Source: Phycisphaeraceae bacterium
Lineage (GTDB): Bacteria > Planctomycetota > Phycisphaerae > Phycisphaerales > UBA1924
Reading direction: 5' to 3'
DNA: 64,000 bases
Assembly: GCA_019636845.1 (NCBI GenBank)
Contig: JAHBWV010000001.1
Span: 2,790,001 to 2,854,000 of the forward strand
Below, piece after piece: positions 1-9,039 of this stretch. Below the pieces are notes generated by a model. The model had not been told where the DNA came from. It saw only the letters and a list, made by a program, of their open reading frames with translations, and did not search any database. The translations under genes and the position numbers were made by a program. Each line of letters starts with the position of its first letter. Position 1 is the stretch's first letter.

Positions 1-552
1 GATGAGAAAGTCGGGGTCGTTGATCAGTGCCTGCGCGATGCCGATGCGGCGCTGCATCCCCTTCGAATACTCTCGAACCTGGCGGAACTGCGCGCCCGAG
101 AGGCCGACCATGTCCAGCAACTCGTCGATACGACGCAGCCGGGCCCTGCGCTCGATGCTGAACAGTCGCCCGTAGTAATCGAGCGTCTCCCGCGCGTTCA
201 GGAACGGATAGAGGTACGACTCCTCCGGCAGGTAGCCGATGCGACGCTTGGTCTCGACATCGGTCGGAGGACGACCGAGCACCGCGAGCCGACCCGAGGT
301 CGGACGCAACAACCCGAGCATCAGCTTGATCGTCGTGCTCTTCCCCGAACCGTTCGGGCCGAGAAGCCCGAAGATCTCGTGCGGCCTGATCTCGAACGAG
401 ATCGAGTCCACGGCGCGGGCACGATCCCGCATCCAGAAGTCCTTGAAGATCTTTGTCAGGCCCTGGCACGCGACAACCGCCGGAGCGTTCGCGCTGCGTC
501 CGCCGGCTCTCACGCCGCCCGTTTCAGCCCCAATGGCCGTGCCGATCGCCAT
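1..552 (-). CDS. ABC transporter ATP-binding protein (partial, C-terminus outside window)
   Basis: Nucleotide-binding subunit of an ABC-2 type exporter (CcmA/NatA-like). Only residues 1-184 lie in the window. The Walker A motif GPNGSGKST is at about residues 65-73 and the ABC signature YSKGMQ at about 162-167; Walker B lies beyond the edge. The chosen ATG at 552 has GGAG about eight bases upstream; a GTG at 564 is the alternative. It begins 41 bases after the third SPFH gene and probably belongs to that operon. The divergent permease at 5575-6930 is a possible partner, but a permease may equally follow outside the window. Family call is firm, substrate unknown. Confidence 0.9.
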   Translation of the reverse strand, partial: MAIGTAIGAETGGVRAGGRSANAPAVVACQGLTKIFKDFWMRDRARAVDSISFEIRPHEIFGLLGPNGSGKSTTIKLMLGLLRPTSGRLAVLGRPPTDVETKRRIGYLPEESYLYPFLNARETLDYYGRLFSIERRARLRRIDELLDMVGLSGAQFRQVREYSKGMQRRIGIAQALINDPDFLI

Positions 553-593
553 GCTTCGCTCCACAACGGACCCGATCGCCCGCTTCCACTCCG

Positions 594-2012
594 TTACGTC
601 GTCGGACGAACACCGGTCTCCGTGCGATACTTGTCACGCTGCTGCTGCAATCTGCGCTGCTCCGCTGCTCGCTCCGTAGCCGTGCGCTTGTACGCGCGAT
701 CCAGATCCTTGATGATCTGCGGATCCTGGTTGATGATGAGCTCCACGCCCCGCGCGCCCGAGGGCAGAACCAGCGTCTGCACCATGTCGCGCGACTGCAG
801 ACGCGTGTACGCGTCCAGCCACGCCTGACGAAGCGTCAGATCAGGATTCTGCGCGAACTGGTCGGCCCTCGCCTTGAACATCGAGTACTCCGCGCGACGC
901 GCGCTGACCTCGCGCGACGCGTACAGACGCGCCTCGCTCATGATCGCGCTCACCTCGCCCGCGATCCGGTAGTGACGCATCTGGCCGTCCACCTCGACCG
1001 GCTCCCCGTCGAGCACCGCGTGGATCTTCGAGAGAATCCGATCCGCCTCCGCAGCGTCGCCCGTGCTGAGCGCCACCTCGTAAGACGTGATCATCCCGAG
1101 AAGGGGCAACGCCGCCTCACCAGCCATCGCGCTCAGCGTCTCCGAGGCCTGCCCGTCGGCGTCCGCTCGCTCCTTCGCGGACTTCGACGCCGCCGACTCA
1201 ACCTCGATGAAGTTCGGCCTCACACGCAGCGGCGGCACCTTGTCATCGAGATACAGCCGCTCGATCTCGATGCCAAGCCCCATGTCGTCGATCATCGACT
1301 GCGCGAGCTCCTTCGCCATCGATGCGACCGAGCCCTGGTCATCGGAAGACTGCTTCAGCAGACGCTCGATCGGCGTCTGCGCGACTGCGTGGATCACCCC
1401 TCGCGAGATGATCGAGCGAAGCATCCGATCTTCCTGCTCCGGATGCACGTTCTCCGCCCACTTCAACGCGTCGGCTCGCCGATACGTCGCACGCCACCTC
1501 GTGTGAGCGATGTTGCTGTCACCAGTGATCAACGAACCATCGATCCCCGGCCTCAGCACGTTCGTCGCTGGCAGCCGGTCAATCGGCAGGTCGCGGCTCT
1601 TCTCCTGCACGTAAGGCCAGAACTCCGAGTCAAGAAGCATCGGCCTCCCCGCTCGCTGCACCTTCACCATGTCGCCGAACGGGTACGGTGCGCTCGGCTG
1701 GAAGCCCGGCGGCAACTCGCCCCCCGAAGCACGACCAAACAGCAGGCGGATCCCCACCTCGCCCTCACGCACCGACCGGAACCCCGACAGAAGGAACAAC
1801 GCCGCGATCACAACCATCGCGCCCTGCAACAGATGGAACGTGATACGCAGCGCCTCGGCCAGCGATTGATTCGCAGGATCCATCAGCGCGCTCGTCGATG
1901 CGGCCCCATCCTCCCCGTCGCGACGCAGCGTGACGGACGCAGCCCTCCGAGAAGAGGTCGGCACACCACCATCCGAAACCGGCCCGAGTCCCTCAGGAAG
2001 CTGGTCGCTCAT
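594..2012 (-). CDS. SPFH-domain membrane protein, HflK-like
   Basis: A 472-residue SPFH (stomatin/prohibitin/flotillin/HflKC) protein. A cytoplasmic N-terminus of about 55 residues precedes one membrane segment (about 58-78). The SPFH start typical of HflK follows (VREGEVGIRLLFG, then PPGFQ and PYPFG), and the tail is long, charged and helical. HflK/HflC pairs form membrane rings around the FtsH protease in other bacteria; that role here is inference. Its ATG overlaps the stop of the upstream HflC-like gene by ATGA, implying coupled translation and paired assembly. It is longer than E. coli HflK (about 420 residues), mainly at the N-terminus. Confidence 0.85.
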   Translation of the reverse strand: MSDQLPEGLGPVSDGGVPTSSRRAASVTLRRDGEDGAASTSALMDPANQSLAEALRITFHLLQGAMVVIAALFLLSGFRSVREGEVGIRLLFGRASGGELPPGFQPSAPYPFGDMVKVQRAGRPMLLDSEFWPYVQEKSRDLPIDRLPATNVLRPGIDGSLITGDSNIAHTRWRATYRRADALKWAENVHPEQEDRMLRSIISRGVIHAVAQTPIERLLKQSSDDQGSVASMAKELAQSMIDDMGLGIEIERLYLDDKVPPLRVRPNFIEVESAASKSAKERADADGQASETLSAMAGEAALPLLGMITSYEVALSTGDAAEADRILSKIHAVLDGEPVEVDGQMRHYRIAGEVSAIMSEARLYASREVSARRAEYSMFKARADQFAQNPDLTLRQAWLDAYTRLQSRDMVQTLVLPSGARGVELIINQDPQIIKDLDRAYKRTATERAAEQRRLQQQRDKYRTETGVRPTT

Positions 2013-3052
2013 CGTGGCTCTCCCGCTGAGGCGTCGTCCGCGGAGCTCACCGGCTCAGAGGCCCGATCCTCGACCTGGGTCCTCAGCCACTCGGGGCTGA
2101 ATCCCGACGTGGGGATCTCGCCGCGCTTGAGCCCGTTGAACAGATCGGGCCGGAAGACGTCAAACCCGGGCATCGTCGTCGGGAAGACCAGCGTGATGCG
2201 CCGGCTCATCACGGTCGCCATGAACTCCATGTTCCGCAGGAACGTCGCGAGTTCCGGGTTCGCGCTCATCATCCCGAGGAATCGAGCGCCCTCGATATCA
2301 CCCTGCGTCCGGATCTCCTCCGCCCGCGCGCTGGCGAACGCGCGGATCGTCTCCGCCTGTGCCCGCGCCGAGCTGCGGATCGCCTCCGCAGAACTGAAGC
2401 CCTGCGCCTCGATCTCCTTCACGAGACGATCCCGATCGGCCGCCATGCGATCGAAAACCGCCGTCGTCGTCTCCTCAGGGAGCACCACGCGATTGACGCC
2501 AACCGCCTCGACCAGGATGCCCGCGCTCGCCAGCGACTGCCCGCCCGTCCCCGTGCCGGTCATCGTCGCGAGCACGCGCGCCTCAAGCTCGGGCAGCTTC
2601 GAACGCCCCTCGCTCGTGAACAGCTCGTCCATCCGGTAGCGGCTCGTCTCCGACAACCCGCTCCGCAACGCCGAACGCAGGATCTCCTCGGCCCGCCGGT
2701 AGTGGTCCGCCTCGCGCTCCCCCGCGTTCGAGAACCGCTGGAAAAACGCCAGAGGATCACGGACCCTCCACGTCACGAACGCCTCGACCACGATCTGCCG
2801 ATCGTCGGCCGTCTGCTGCGTCTCGCTCCGCGTCTGCATGAAACGCACACGCGTGTCATACTTCGTCACGGATTGGATCGGGTAAGGCGCCTTGAAGTGA
2901 AGCCCCGGACTCGTGATCGTAGAGTTCTCACCCGCCTCGCCGAAGGTGGTCACGACCGCCACCTCCGTGAAACGCAGCGAGTACGTCACCATCCGCGACA
3001 CCAGCGCGATCAACACGACAGCCGCAACGACGATCATCAACTGAACCTTCAC
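2009..3052 (-). CDS. SPFH-domain membrane protein, HflC-like
   Basis: A 347-residue protein with one N-terminal membrane segment (about residues 5-20). The SPFH hallmarks of HflC follow: VVTTFGE, then PGLHFKAPYP and the YDTRVR strand. An alanine- and glutamate-rich helix at about 220-260 (SSAEAIRSSARAQAET region) matches the coiled part of HflC. The start is GTG at 3052 with AGGAG six bases upstream. The stop overlaps the next gene by ATGA. It is the middle member of three consecutive SPFH genes, so it likely forms hetero-oligomers with one or both neighbours. A role with FtsH is inferred from the family only. Confidence 0.85.
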   Translation of the reverse strand: MKVQLMIVVAAVVLIALVSRMVTYSLRFTEVAVVTTFGEAGENSTITSPGLHFKAPYPIQSVTKYDTRVRFMQTRSETQQTADDRQIVVEAFVTWRVRDPLAFFQRFSNAGEREADHYRRAEEILRSALRSGLSETSRYRMDELFTSEGRSKLPELEARVLATMTGTGTGGQSLASAGILVEAVGVNRVVLPEETTTAVFDRMAADRDRLVKEIEAQGFSSAEAIRSSARAQAETIRAFASARAEEIRTQGDIEGARFLGMMSANPELATFLRNMEFMATVMSRRITLVFPTTMPGFDVFRPDLFNGLKRGEIPTSGFSPEWLRTQVEDRASEPVSSADDASAGEPR

Positions 3053-3124
3053 CTTCGGCTCCTGTCTGCCGCGACGGACGAACCCGCCCGACGCCGCGAA
3101 TCGTTCAACTCACTCCCGCCACCA

Positions 3125-5203
3125 TCAATCCTCAGAATCCGCACTGTCACGAGGATCAAACACGTCAACACCCGTGTCCTTGTCCTCCAACTGCATCCGC
3201 GCCACCACGTCCGGAGACGTGATGTACGTCCTCGCATCCTGCATCGCACGCTTCAACGCATCAAAGTACAGACCCGCCTGATAGATCGACGGAGCCGCGG
3301 CGTACGCCACCGACTGCCCCGCGTACCGCGCCGCCCGCCCTCGCTCGGCCATGTGCTTCGACCATCGCGCGGCCCTCGCATCGTGGATCGAGGCCGCCGC
3401 GCTCCCTCCCGCACGCTCCAGCAACCGCTCGATCTCCGCCTCCTGCAACGCGATCTCGTCTGGCTTCGCACCCGCACGCCTCATGCGATCCAGCTGGTCG
3501 AGCGCCGCAGTGATCGCATCCGCAAGTTCGACCCCGCCAACGACCTGCGTCAGCACTTGGATCGCCTCCGCTCGCGCCGAATCCATACGCGTCAGCATCC
3601 GCTGCTCGGCCTTGACGACGCCCTCGTAATTCGCCGCCACACGCCGCGGCGGGTGAACGCCCTCGATACCGACGAACGTCACCTCAACCCCAGCGTCCAT
3701 CGTCTGGAACGCCTCCATGATCTCCACGCGAAGCGACTCGGAAATCTCCACCCTGCGCGGCCCCAGCAGATCCTCGAGCGCCATCCCCGCCAGATACCGC
3801 ATCGCCTCACGCTGACCGACGGCCTTGAGCAACTGCTCGCGGGTCTCGGGGGTCGCGAAGCGGTCGAACTTCTCCACGTCGGAGATCACAAAGTGCATCG
3901 GCAACTCGGCCGCGATGATCGCAACATCACGGCTGTCAGAGGCCCCGGCACGCGGCGAGGCCTGCACGATCGTGTACAACTCTTCGACCGAATGGTCGTT
4001 GGTCCAAAGGATCGGTCCCTCACCGCCCGGAGGGGGCGTGCCCAGATTGATCACTCGTGTGCCGGTGGTCGTGCGCCCCCGCGCAATCACCTTGCCGTCG
4101 GGGCCGCGCTCTTCATACGTCGGAATCTCAACCCGATCGATCGGCCACGGCAACTTGAAGTGGATCCCCGGACCGACATCCGCACGCGCAACACTCCCGA
4201 AACGCAGCACCATCCCGCGCTGATGCGGCTGCAGCACCACAACCGCCGAGAGACCCCACACAATCAACGCCGTCAGCACGATCAAACGCCAGAACGAACG
4301 GCTCAGCAACTGGTAGAACCACCCGCGCTGGACGTTGAAACCAAGCTGATAGTCGAGCGCCTCTCCGATCGATCGCACCACGCGATCCGGAGCCGCCACA
4401 AAGCGCAGCGTCAGCGAGTCGAGCGCAAGCCGCGGCGCCTCACCCGCACGCCTCGGCCGGTACAACTCGAGCAGGAACGACACGCCCGCCTCGGCCCCGA
4501 AGAAAATCATCGCGATCGGAAACGCCAGAACCAGAAGACGCAGACCCGTGTCGGGCCCCGCCTTGTCCACGAACAACCCGATCGCGATCGCAAGACCCGA
4601 GAGTGCGGCACACACCGCATACGCAGCGCCGGCCCTCAGATATGCCCAGGCCGGCTGCTTCGCCATGCCCGAAACGAACCGCGCGAAAATGAACCCCACA
4701 AACGCGACGCCCAGGCCTATCGCAGTCCCCCAACCAGCCAGCTTTGACAGAGGAGAAGCCGCGGGATCGGAAACTCTCGCGACCCTCTCCATGAAGCTGT
4801 CGATGCCCGCGAATCTCCACAATCCAAGGCCGACCAGCAGCAGCGCGATGATCAAGCACCACGCCGGCATCACAACCCGCAGCACCATCGCCAGACGCTT
4901 CGAAGCAACGCGAAGGTCCGCAGCGGACTCCTGGAAAACGCTCGACGCTCCAGCACCGGACTGCTCGAACTGCTCGGCCTCGATCGCCTCGATCCGCTCC
5001 CGAACGTGCTGGTCATAGACCACGATCAAGAAAAGCCAGACCGGGATGCCGAGCGCGACAAGCAGAGCCGCGGACAAGCCGAAATGGTTGCCCGACAACC
5101 CGCCGTAGACCGCAATACTCGCCGCCATGAATGTCTGAAGCACGATGCCTAAGACACTGACGTTCCTTGCCTTGCGATAAGAGAGGTAATCCGCTCTGCT
5201 CAT
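3125..5203 (-). CDS. Polytopic membrane protein with C-terminal SPFH domain
   Basis: A 692-residue protein of unusual architecture. About seven membrane segments are visible (roughly 15-35, 42-62, 110-133, 153-177, 190-211, 220-245, 300-322). The last leads directly into an HflK-like SPFH domain: QRGMVLRFG, then GPGIHFKLPWP. A basic/acidic linker lies between membrane segments 2 and 3. Ordinary HflK has one membrane segment, so the N-terminal 300 residues are an added membrane module. First gene of the SPFH operon, 72 bases upstream of the HflC-like gene. GAGG precedes the ATG. Function beyond SPFH scaffolding is unknown. Confidence 0.8.
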   Translation of the reverse strand: MSRADYLSYRKARNVSVLGIVLQTFMAASIAVYGGLSGNHFGLSAALLVALGIPVWLFLIVVYDQHVRERIEAIEAEQFEQSGAGASSVFQESAADLRVASKRLAMVLRVVMPAWCLIIALLLVGLGLWRFAGIDSFMERVARVSDPAASPLSKLAGWGTAIGLGVAFVGFIFARFVSGMAKQPAWAYLRAGAAYAVCAALSGLAIAIGLFVDKAGPDTGLRLLVLAFPIAMIFFGAEAGVSFLLELYRPRRAGEAPRLALDSLTLRFVAAPDRVVRSIGEALDYQLGFNVQRGWFYQLLSRSFWRLIVLTALIVWGLSAVVVLQPHQRGMVLRFGSVARADVGPGIHFKLPWPIDRVEIPTYEERGPDGKVIARGRTTTGTRVINLGTPPPGGEGPILWTNDHSVEELYTIVQASPRAGASDSRDVAIIAAELPMHFVISDVEKFDRFATPETREQLLKAVGQREAMRYLAGMALEDLLGPRRVEISESLRVEIMEAFQTMDAGVEVTFVGIEGVHPPRRVAANYEGVVKAEQRMLTRMDSARAEAIQVLTQVVGGVELADAITAALDQLDRMRRAGAKPDEIALQEAEIERLLERAGGSAAASIHDARAARWSKHMAERGRAARYAGQSVAYAAAPSIYQAGLYFDALKRAMQDARTYITSPDVVARMQLEDKDTGVDVFDPRDSADSED

Positions 5204-5574
5204 GGACGCCTCACAATGACAGAGAAAGCAGGGAGCGTGGACGACATCATCCGCCCGACAACGCTCCGACGCCCTCTGGAAGGGGGTCTATTCTGGCAGT
5301 ACGCACACGGGGTGTCCACCCCAATCCGCCGACCGGGCAGAACTTGGTGATGCTTCTCACCCACGACGGCACCGAAGATGACCGCGGCGCGCACCTTCTG
5401 CGCTCGGCATCCCCCTCCAGGGGCACAATGGCGCGAACCCGCGTGCACGGTTTGAAGTACGACGCTCGATTCCCTATGTTCGACTCCCCACGCAGACATT
5501 CTCGCAAGACTCCACCCGCACACAACCACCACCCAGCCCCCAGACCCCGCGCGCTCTGACGAATACCGAACACC
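5204..5574. other. Divergent intergenic region between SPFH operon and ABC-2 permease
   Basis: 371 bases with no convincing gene. The only open frames in it are unconserved-looking Pro/Arg-rich strings. It must contain the promoters for both directions. One good rightward promoter is annotated separately; no clear leftward one was recognised. A TATTCT at 5289-5294 resembles other -10 boxes in the window but lacks a matching -35. Confidence 0.5.
5452..5480 (+). promoter_or_regulatory. Putative sigma70-type promoter for the ABC-2 permease
   Basis: TTGAAG (5452-5457), a 17-base spacer and TATGTT (5475-5480). This predicts a start near 5487 and a leader of about 90 bases before the ATG at 5575. 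Confidence 0.5.
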
Positions 5575-6930
5575 ATGATCGCCTCAGTCCCCATCATCGC
5601 GCGGAACGCCTTCGTTGAGAGCATCCGCCAGCCCATCTTCCTCATCATCGTGCTCGGCGTCGGCATCCTCGAGATGCTCAACGTCTGGAGCGCCGCGTAT
5701 TCCATGGGCTACTCAGATACCGCCGAAGTCTCCGGCGACAACAAGGTCATGCTCGACATCGGCCTCTCCACGATCTTTGTCGCCGGCATGCTGCTCGCCG
5801 CCTTCACAGCCACAGCCGTCATCTCGAAAGAAATCGACGCCAAGACCGTCCTCACGGTCGTCAGCAAGCCGGTCCCGAGGGTCTCCGTCATCATCGGAAA
5901 GTTCCTCGGTGTGGCCGCCGCAATCACGCTCGCGACCGTCTGCATGGTCATCTTCCTGCTGCTGTGCGTGCGCCACGGCGTCATGTCCACGGTGGCGGAC
6001 AAGCTCGATCAGCCCGTTCTCGTCTTCACGCTCAGCGCGGTCTTCCTCTCCCTCGCCATCGGTGCGATCTGCAACTTCCTCTACGGGTGGTCCTTCCCAC
6101 AGACCTCTTTCCTGGTCATGACCCCCGCCCTCGTCGTTGCGTACGTCGCCGTGCTGCTCGTCAGCAAGACCTGGGAATTCCAGCCCCCCACAAAGGACTT
6201 CAAGCCACAGGTCACCCTCGCCTGCGCTGCCATGCTCTTCGCGGTGCTCGTGCTCACCTCGGTCGCGGTCGCGGCATCCACACGCCTCGGACAGGTCATG
6301 ACCATCGCCGCCTGCGCCAGCGTCTTCCTCTTCGGGCTTCTCGCCAACCACCTGATCGGCCGCCACGCCTTCCGAAACGAACCCGTCGCCCGCATCGCAT
6401 CCGCACTCGCGGCAACCCCATCGGAAGACCCCTTCACCAAGCCCGGCGACACCTACAACCTCACGCTCGACACACCACCTATCCGCCAGATCAAGCCCGG
6501 CGATTCCATCTATTACGGCGACAATCCCAACGGCTTCCGCCTCGCTGTTGGCGTCTCACAGCCCTTTGAAGGCGATCCCACCTCGCGAGCCGACGCAACC
6601 AGCCCCCGCACGAACCCCGCCATCATCCTGGTCTCTGTCGAGAACAGCATCATGACCATCCGCCACGCGGGACGAACCCCATTGCGGGTGGACAGGCCCC
6701 CACGAGTCAACGATTTCATCTTCCTCAAGCCCACCGAAACCAACCCGCTTGCCGTCGCCGCATGGGCAGTTGTTCCAAACATGCACTCTTTCTGGCTCCT
6801 GGATGCCATCACCCAGAACCACAAAATCCCCGCACGACACGTCGGGCTCATCGCCCTCTACTCACTGACACAGATCGGCACCATGCTGGCGCTCGCAACG
6901 CTGCTCTTCCAGCGCCGAGACGTCGGATAA
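5575..6930 (+). CDS. ABC-2 type transporter permease
   Basis: A 451-residue membrane protein. It starts with the short amphipathic N-terminus and first membrane segment typical of NosY/YhaP-like ABC-2 permeases (ARNAFVESIRQPIF). The SKEIDAKTVLTVVSKPVPR stretch at about 83-101 is the usual coupling region after the second membrane segment. Four further segments follow to about residue 260. A large extracytoplasmic domain (about 280-405) precedes a last membrane segment at about 420-440. No ATPase gene is adjacent on this strand; the ATPase at 1-552 is the nearest candidate partner. Substrate unknown. Confidence 0.85.
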   Translation: MIASVPIIARNAFVESIRQPIFLIIVLGVGILEMLNVWSAAYSMGYSDTAEVSGDNKVMLDIGLSTIFVAGMLLAAFTATAVISKEIDAKTVLTVVSKPVPRVSVIIGKFLGVAAAITLATVCMVIFLLLCVRHGVMSTVADKLDQPVLVFTLSAVFLSLAIGAICNFLYGWSFPQTSFLVMTPALVVAYVAVLLVSKTWEFQPPTKDFKPQVTLACAAMLFAVLVLTSVAVAASTRLGQVMTIAACASVFLFGLLANHLIGRHAFRNEPVARIASALAATPSEDPFTKPGDTYNLTLDTPPIRQIKPGDSIYYGDNPNGFRLAVGVSQPFEGDPTSRADATSPRTNPAIILVSVENSIMTIRHAGRTPLRVDRPPRVNDFIFLKPTETNPLAVAAWAVVPNMHSFWLLDAITQNHKIPARHVGLIALYSLTQIGTMLALATLLFQRRDVG

Positions 6931-6968
6931 CCCGTCCGCCACCGCAACGCCCGCCGTGTGTGGAAGAG

Positions 6969-7004
6969 TTGTCGATTCCGCCATTGGTTTGGTATAATCA
7001 AACC
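6969..7004 (+). promoter_or_regulatory. Strong promoter with a dyad centred on the -10 box
   Basis: TTGTCG (6969-6974), 18 bases, then a perfect TATAAT (6993-6998) with an extended -10 TGG. The -10 sits inside an inverted repeat GGTTTG (6986-6991) - 7 bases - CAAACC (6999-7004), which could be an operator. It reads into the small membrane protein at 7045. Confidence 0.65.
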
Positions 7005-7044
7005 TGCTACAAGCGCCACGGCGCATATCAACAGGGGTTCACGC

Positions 7045-7353
7045 ATGTCGCAGGGCAGGTCATCACTTCTCTCAGGCACAGGATTGGAAGAGTCCGCATC
7101 CTCAAAGGGTGGCAAAGCCCCCAAGGGATCTGGCGGCGGCCTCGACGGTGCCGGAATGGTGAAGCTCGCAATCGGCGGCATCGCGCTTGTCGCCGGCGTC
7201 TTCCTCATCCTTCGCAGTCTCGGCGTCTTCGAGCCGAACCACTACGGCCCCGCGATCCCGGAAGCACAAGCTCAGCAGATTGAGGAAGAACGCAAGGCAG
7301 AGGAAAAGAAGTTCCTCGAACTCAACAAGAACGTGCAGATCGGCGGCGCATAA
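7045..7353 (+). CDS. Small single-span membrane protein, unknown function
   Basis: A 102-residue protein I do not recognise. Residues 1-35 are Ser/Gly-rich and cytoplasmic-looking. One membrane segment (about 36-56, KLAIGGIALVAGVFLILRSL) follows, then an acidic and lysine-rich tail likely to be helical (EAQAQQIEEERKAEEKKFLE). The ATG at 7045 is preferred over an upstream in-frame ATG at 6958 because 6958 lies upstream of the promoter. GGGG lies about ten bases before 7045. A strong promoter precedes it and an intrinsic terminator follows, so it is probably a monocistronic, well-expressed gene. Confidence 0.75.
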   Translation: MSQGRSSLLSGTGLEESASSKGGKAPKGSGGGLDGAGMVKLAIGGIALVAGVFLILRSLGVFEPNHYGPAIPEAQAQQIEEERKAEEKKFLELNKNVQIGGA

Positions 7354-7395
7354 GCCCCTTCCACACCCTCGCCATCACACCCAGTCCATGCTCAC

Positions 7396-7428
7396 ACGCA
7401 GCCGCCACGCGCGGCTGCGTTTCTTTCT
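7396..7428 (+). terminator. Rho-independent terminator
   Basis: Perfect 10-bp stem ACGCAGCCGC / GCGGCTGCGT with a 5-base loop, followed by TTCTTTCT. It lies 43 bases after the small membrane protein gene. Confidence 0.85.
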
Positions 7429-7493
7429 CACGCCCGTGACGAAGCAACACCTCGTTCACGCGCGCTCTCATACCCAGCGCGCAGATCGCATCC

Positions 7494-8969
7494 TCACTCT
7501 GAACCCGCAACAGACCTGTAGATCTGCACGCAACGCTCCGCCGCCCCGTCCCACGTCAGTCGCCTCACCTCGAACCGTCCGTGCTCGCGGAGCGTCTGGC
7601 TGAGAGGCGGATACTTCAGCACGGCCACGACTTTGTTGGCCATCTCGTCGATATCCCAGAAATCGACCTTCAACGCGTGCGTGAGCACTTCCGACACACC
7701 CGACTGCTTCGAGATGATCACCGGCGTGTCGTGGCTCATCGCCTCCAGCGGCGCGATGCCAAACGGCTCCGACACACTCGGCATCACATAGCAATCCGCC
7801 ATCTTGAACACACGCTCCACGTCCGCCCCCCGCAGGAAGCCCGTGAACAACACCTTGTTCCCGATCCCCATCCCCGCAGCCAGCTCGATCATCCGCAGAG
7901 CCATGTCCCCCGACCCGGCCACCACGAACTTCACATTGTCCACCTTCTCAAGCACCCGCTTCGCCGCCGCGATGAAGTACTCCGGCCCCTTCTGCATGGT
8001 GATCCGCCCCAGAAACAGCACGATCTTGTCCCGCGCCTCGATCGTCTGCTGAGGAACGGGCTGCCCCGATTCCTGATCGACGCCGTTGTACACGACCTCG
8101 ATCTTCTCCGCCGGAACCCCGTACCGCCTCGTGCAGATCCCCTTCGTCAGCATCGACACGGCGATCACCTTCGCAGCCGCGTGCATCCCCTCGCGCTCGA
8201 TGTCATAGACCCGCTGATTCACGTGCTCGCCGGAGCGGTCAAACTCCGTCGCGTGCACGTGCACCACCAGCGGCTTGCCGGTCACGTAAGACAGCGCGAT
8301 CCCCGCCGGATACGTGAGCCAGTCGTGCGCGTGGATCACATCGAAACTCTCGCGGTACCCGAGCGCGACGACCATCCGAGCATACCGCTCGGCGTCCGCG
8401 ACCAGGTCGCCCCCATACTGAGAATCGCCCGGCTGCATCGGCTTCATCGCCGCGATCGCGGCCCCGATCGCCGCCGCACCGACGCCACCCCCGACGCTCC
8501 CGCCGAACCACGCCATCGCATCCGACGCGCTCGTCATCGACCCCATCGAGCGCATCGCGTCCATCATCCGATCGACCGCGTGCGGCGCTCGGGGATACGG
8601 GCTCACAAACGTCGACTCGACCGCATGAACGCTCGACCCCGTCATCTCGATCGGCCGGCCATCCGGCGCAGTCAGCTCGCCCTGTCGGCCCGCAGAACCA
8701 ACCGCAGGACCACCCCCGACACCCGCATCCGAGTGAGAAGCACCCGCCCCGCTCGCGGCAGCAGCCAGCGAGGCAACACTCGCGGGGCTCAGCAATCGCA
8801 CATGCGTGCGGTGCGTGTCCGCGATCGGGCGAGGCAGAACGAAAATCACCTTATGCCCCTGACGATCCAGTGCTCGCGTCAACCCATAGCACGCCACACC
8901 GAGCCCGCCCGCGATAAACGGCGGGAACTCCCAGCCCAGCATCAGGATCCGCATCGGACGCTCCGCCAT
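7494..8969 (-). CDS. Glycosyltransferase, GT4/GT5 (glycogen synthase-like)
   Basis: A 491-residue GT-B glycosyltransferase. The N-terminal Rossmann domain starts MRILMLGWEFPPFIAGGLG, with the acceptor-side glycine motif of starch/glycogen synthases, and has HAHDWLTYPAG near the middle. A Gly/Ala/Ser-rich insertion of about 100 residues (about 70-170) separates the first strands from the HDWL motif. The C-terminal donor domain carries LFLGRITMQKGPEYF and EPFGIAPLEAMSHDTP, the E-x7-E donor-binding region. The donor is probably a nucleotide sugar; acceptor unknown. The adjacent minus-strand gene upstream is an unknown protein. No glycogen genes are nearby, so a glycogen role is not assured. Confidence 0.85.
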   Translation of the reverse strand: MAERPMRILMLGWEFPPFIAGGLGVACYGLTRALDRQGHKVIFVLPRPIADTHRTHVRLLSPASVASLAAAASGAGASHSDAGVGGGPAVGSAGRQGELTAPDGRPIEMTGSSVHAVESTFVSPYPRAPHAVDRMMDAMRSMGSMTSASDAMAWFGGSVGGGVGAAAIGAAIAAMKPMQPGDSQYGGDLVADAERYARMVVALGYRESFDVIHAHDWLTYPAGIALSYVTGKPLVVHVHATEFDRSGEHVNQRVYDIEREGMHAAAKVIAVSMLTKGICTRRYGVPAEKIEVVYNGVDQESGQPVPQQTIEARDKIVLFLGRITMQKGPEYFIAAAKRVLEKVDNVKFVVAGSGDMALRMIELAAGMGIGNKVLFTGFLRGADVERVFKMADCYVMPSVSEPFGIAPLEAMSHDTPVIISKQSGVSEVLTHALKVDFWDIDEMANKVVAVLKYPPLSQTLREHGRFEVRRLTWDGAAERCVQIYRSVAGSE

Positions 8970-9039
8970 CGCTCACGCGATCCCTTCATGCAAACCCAAC
9001 CCGCACACACCCGGAGCACGCCGCACACCGACGCCGCTC

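Noticed and set aside
453..2639. A 728-residue plus-strand frame and similar long antisense frames such as 2702-4747, 7581-9167 and 24135-25955
   Set aside because: They lie opposite well-supported genes, are extremely Arg/Pro/His-rich and reflect high GC in the third codon position of the true gene.
5287..5294. TCTATTCT as a -10 for the permease or for a small plus-strand gene
   Set aside because: No -35 at proper spacing, and a better promoter lies at 5452-5480.
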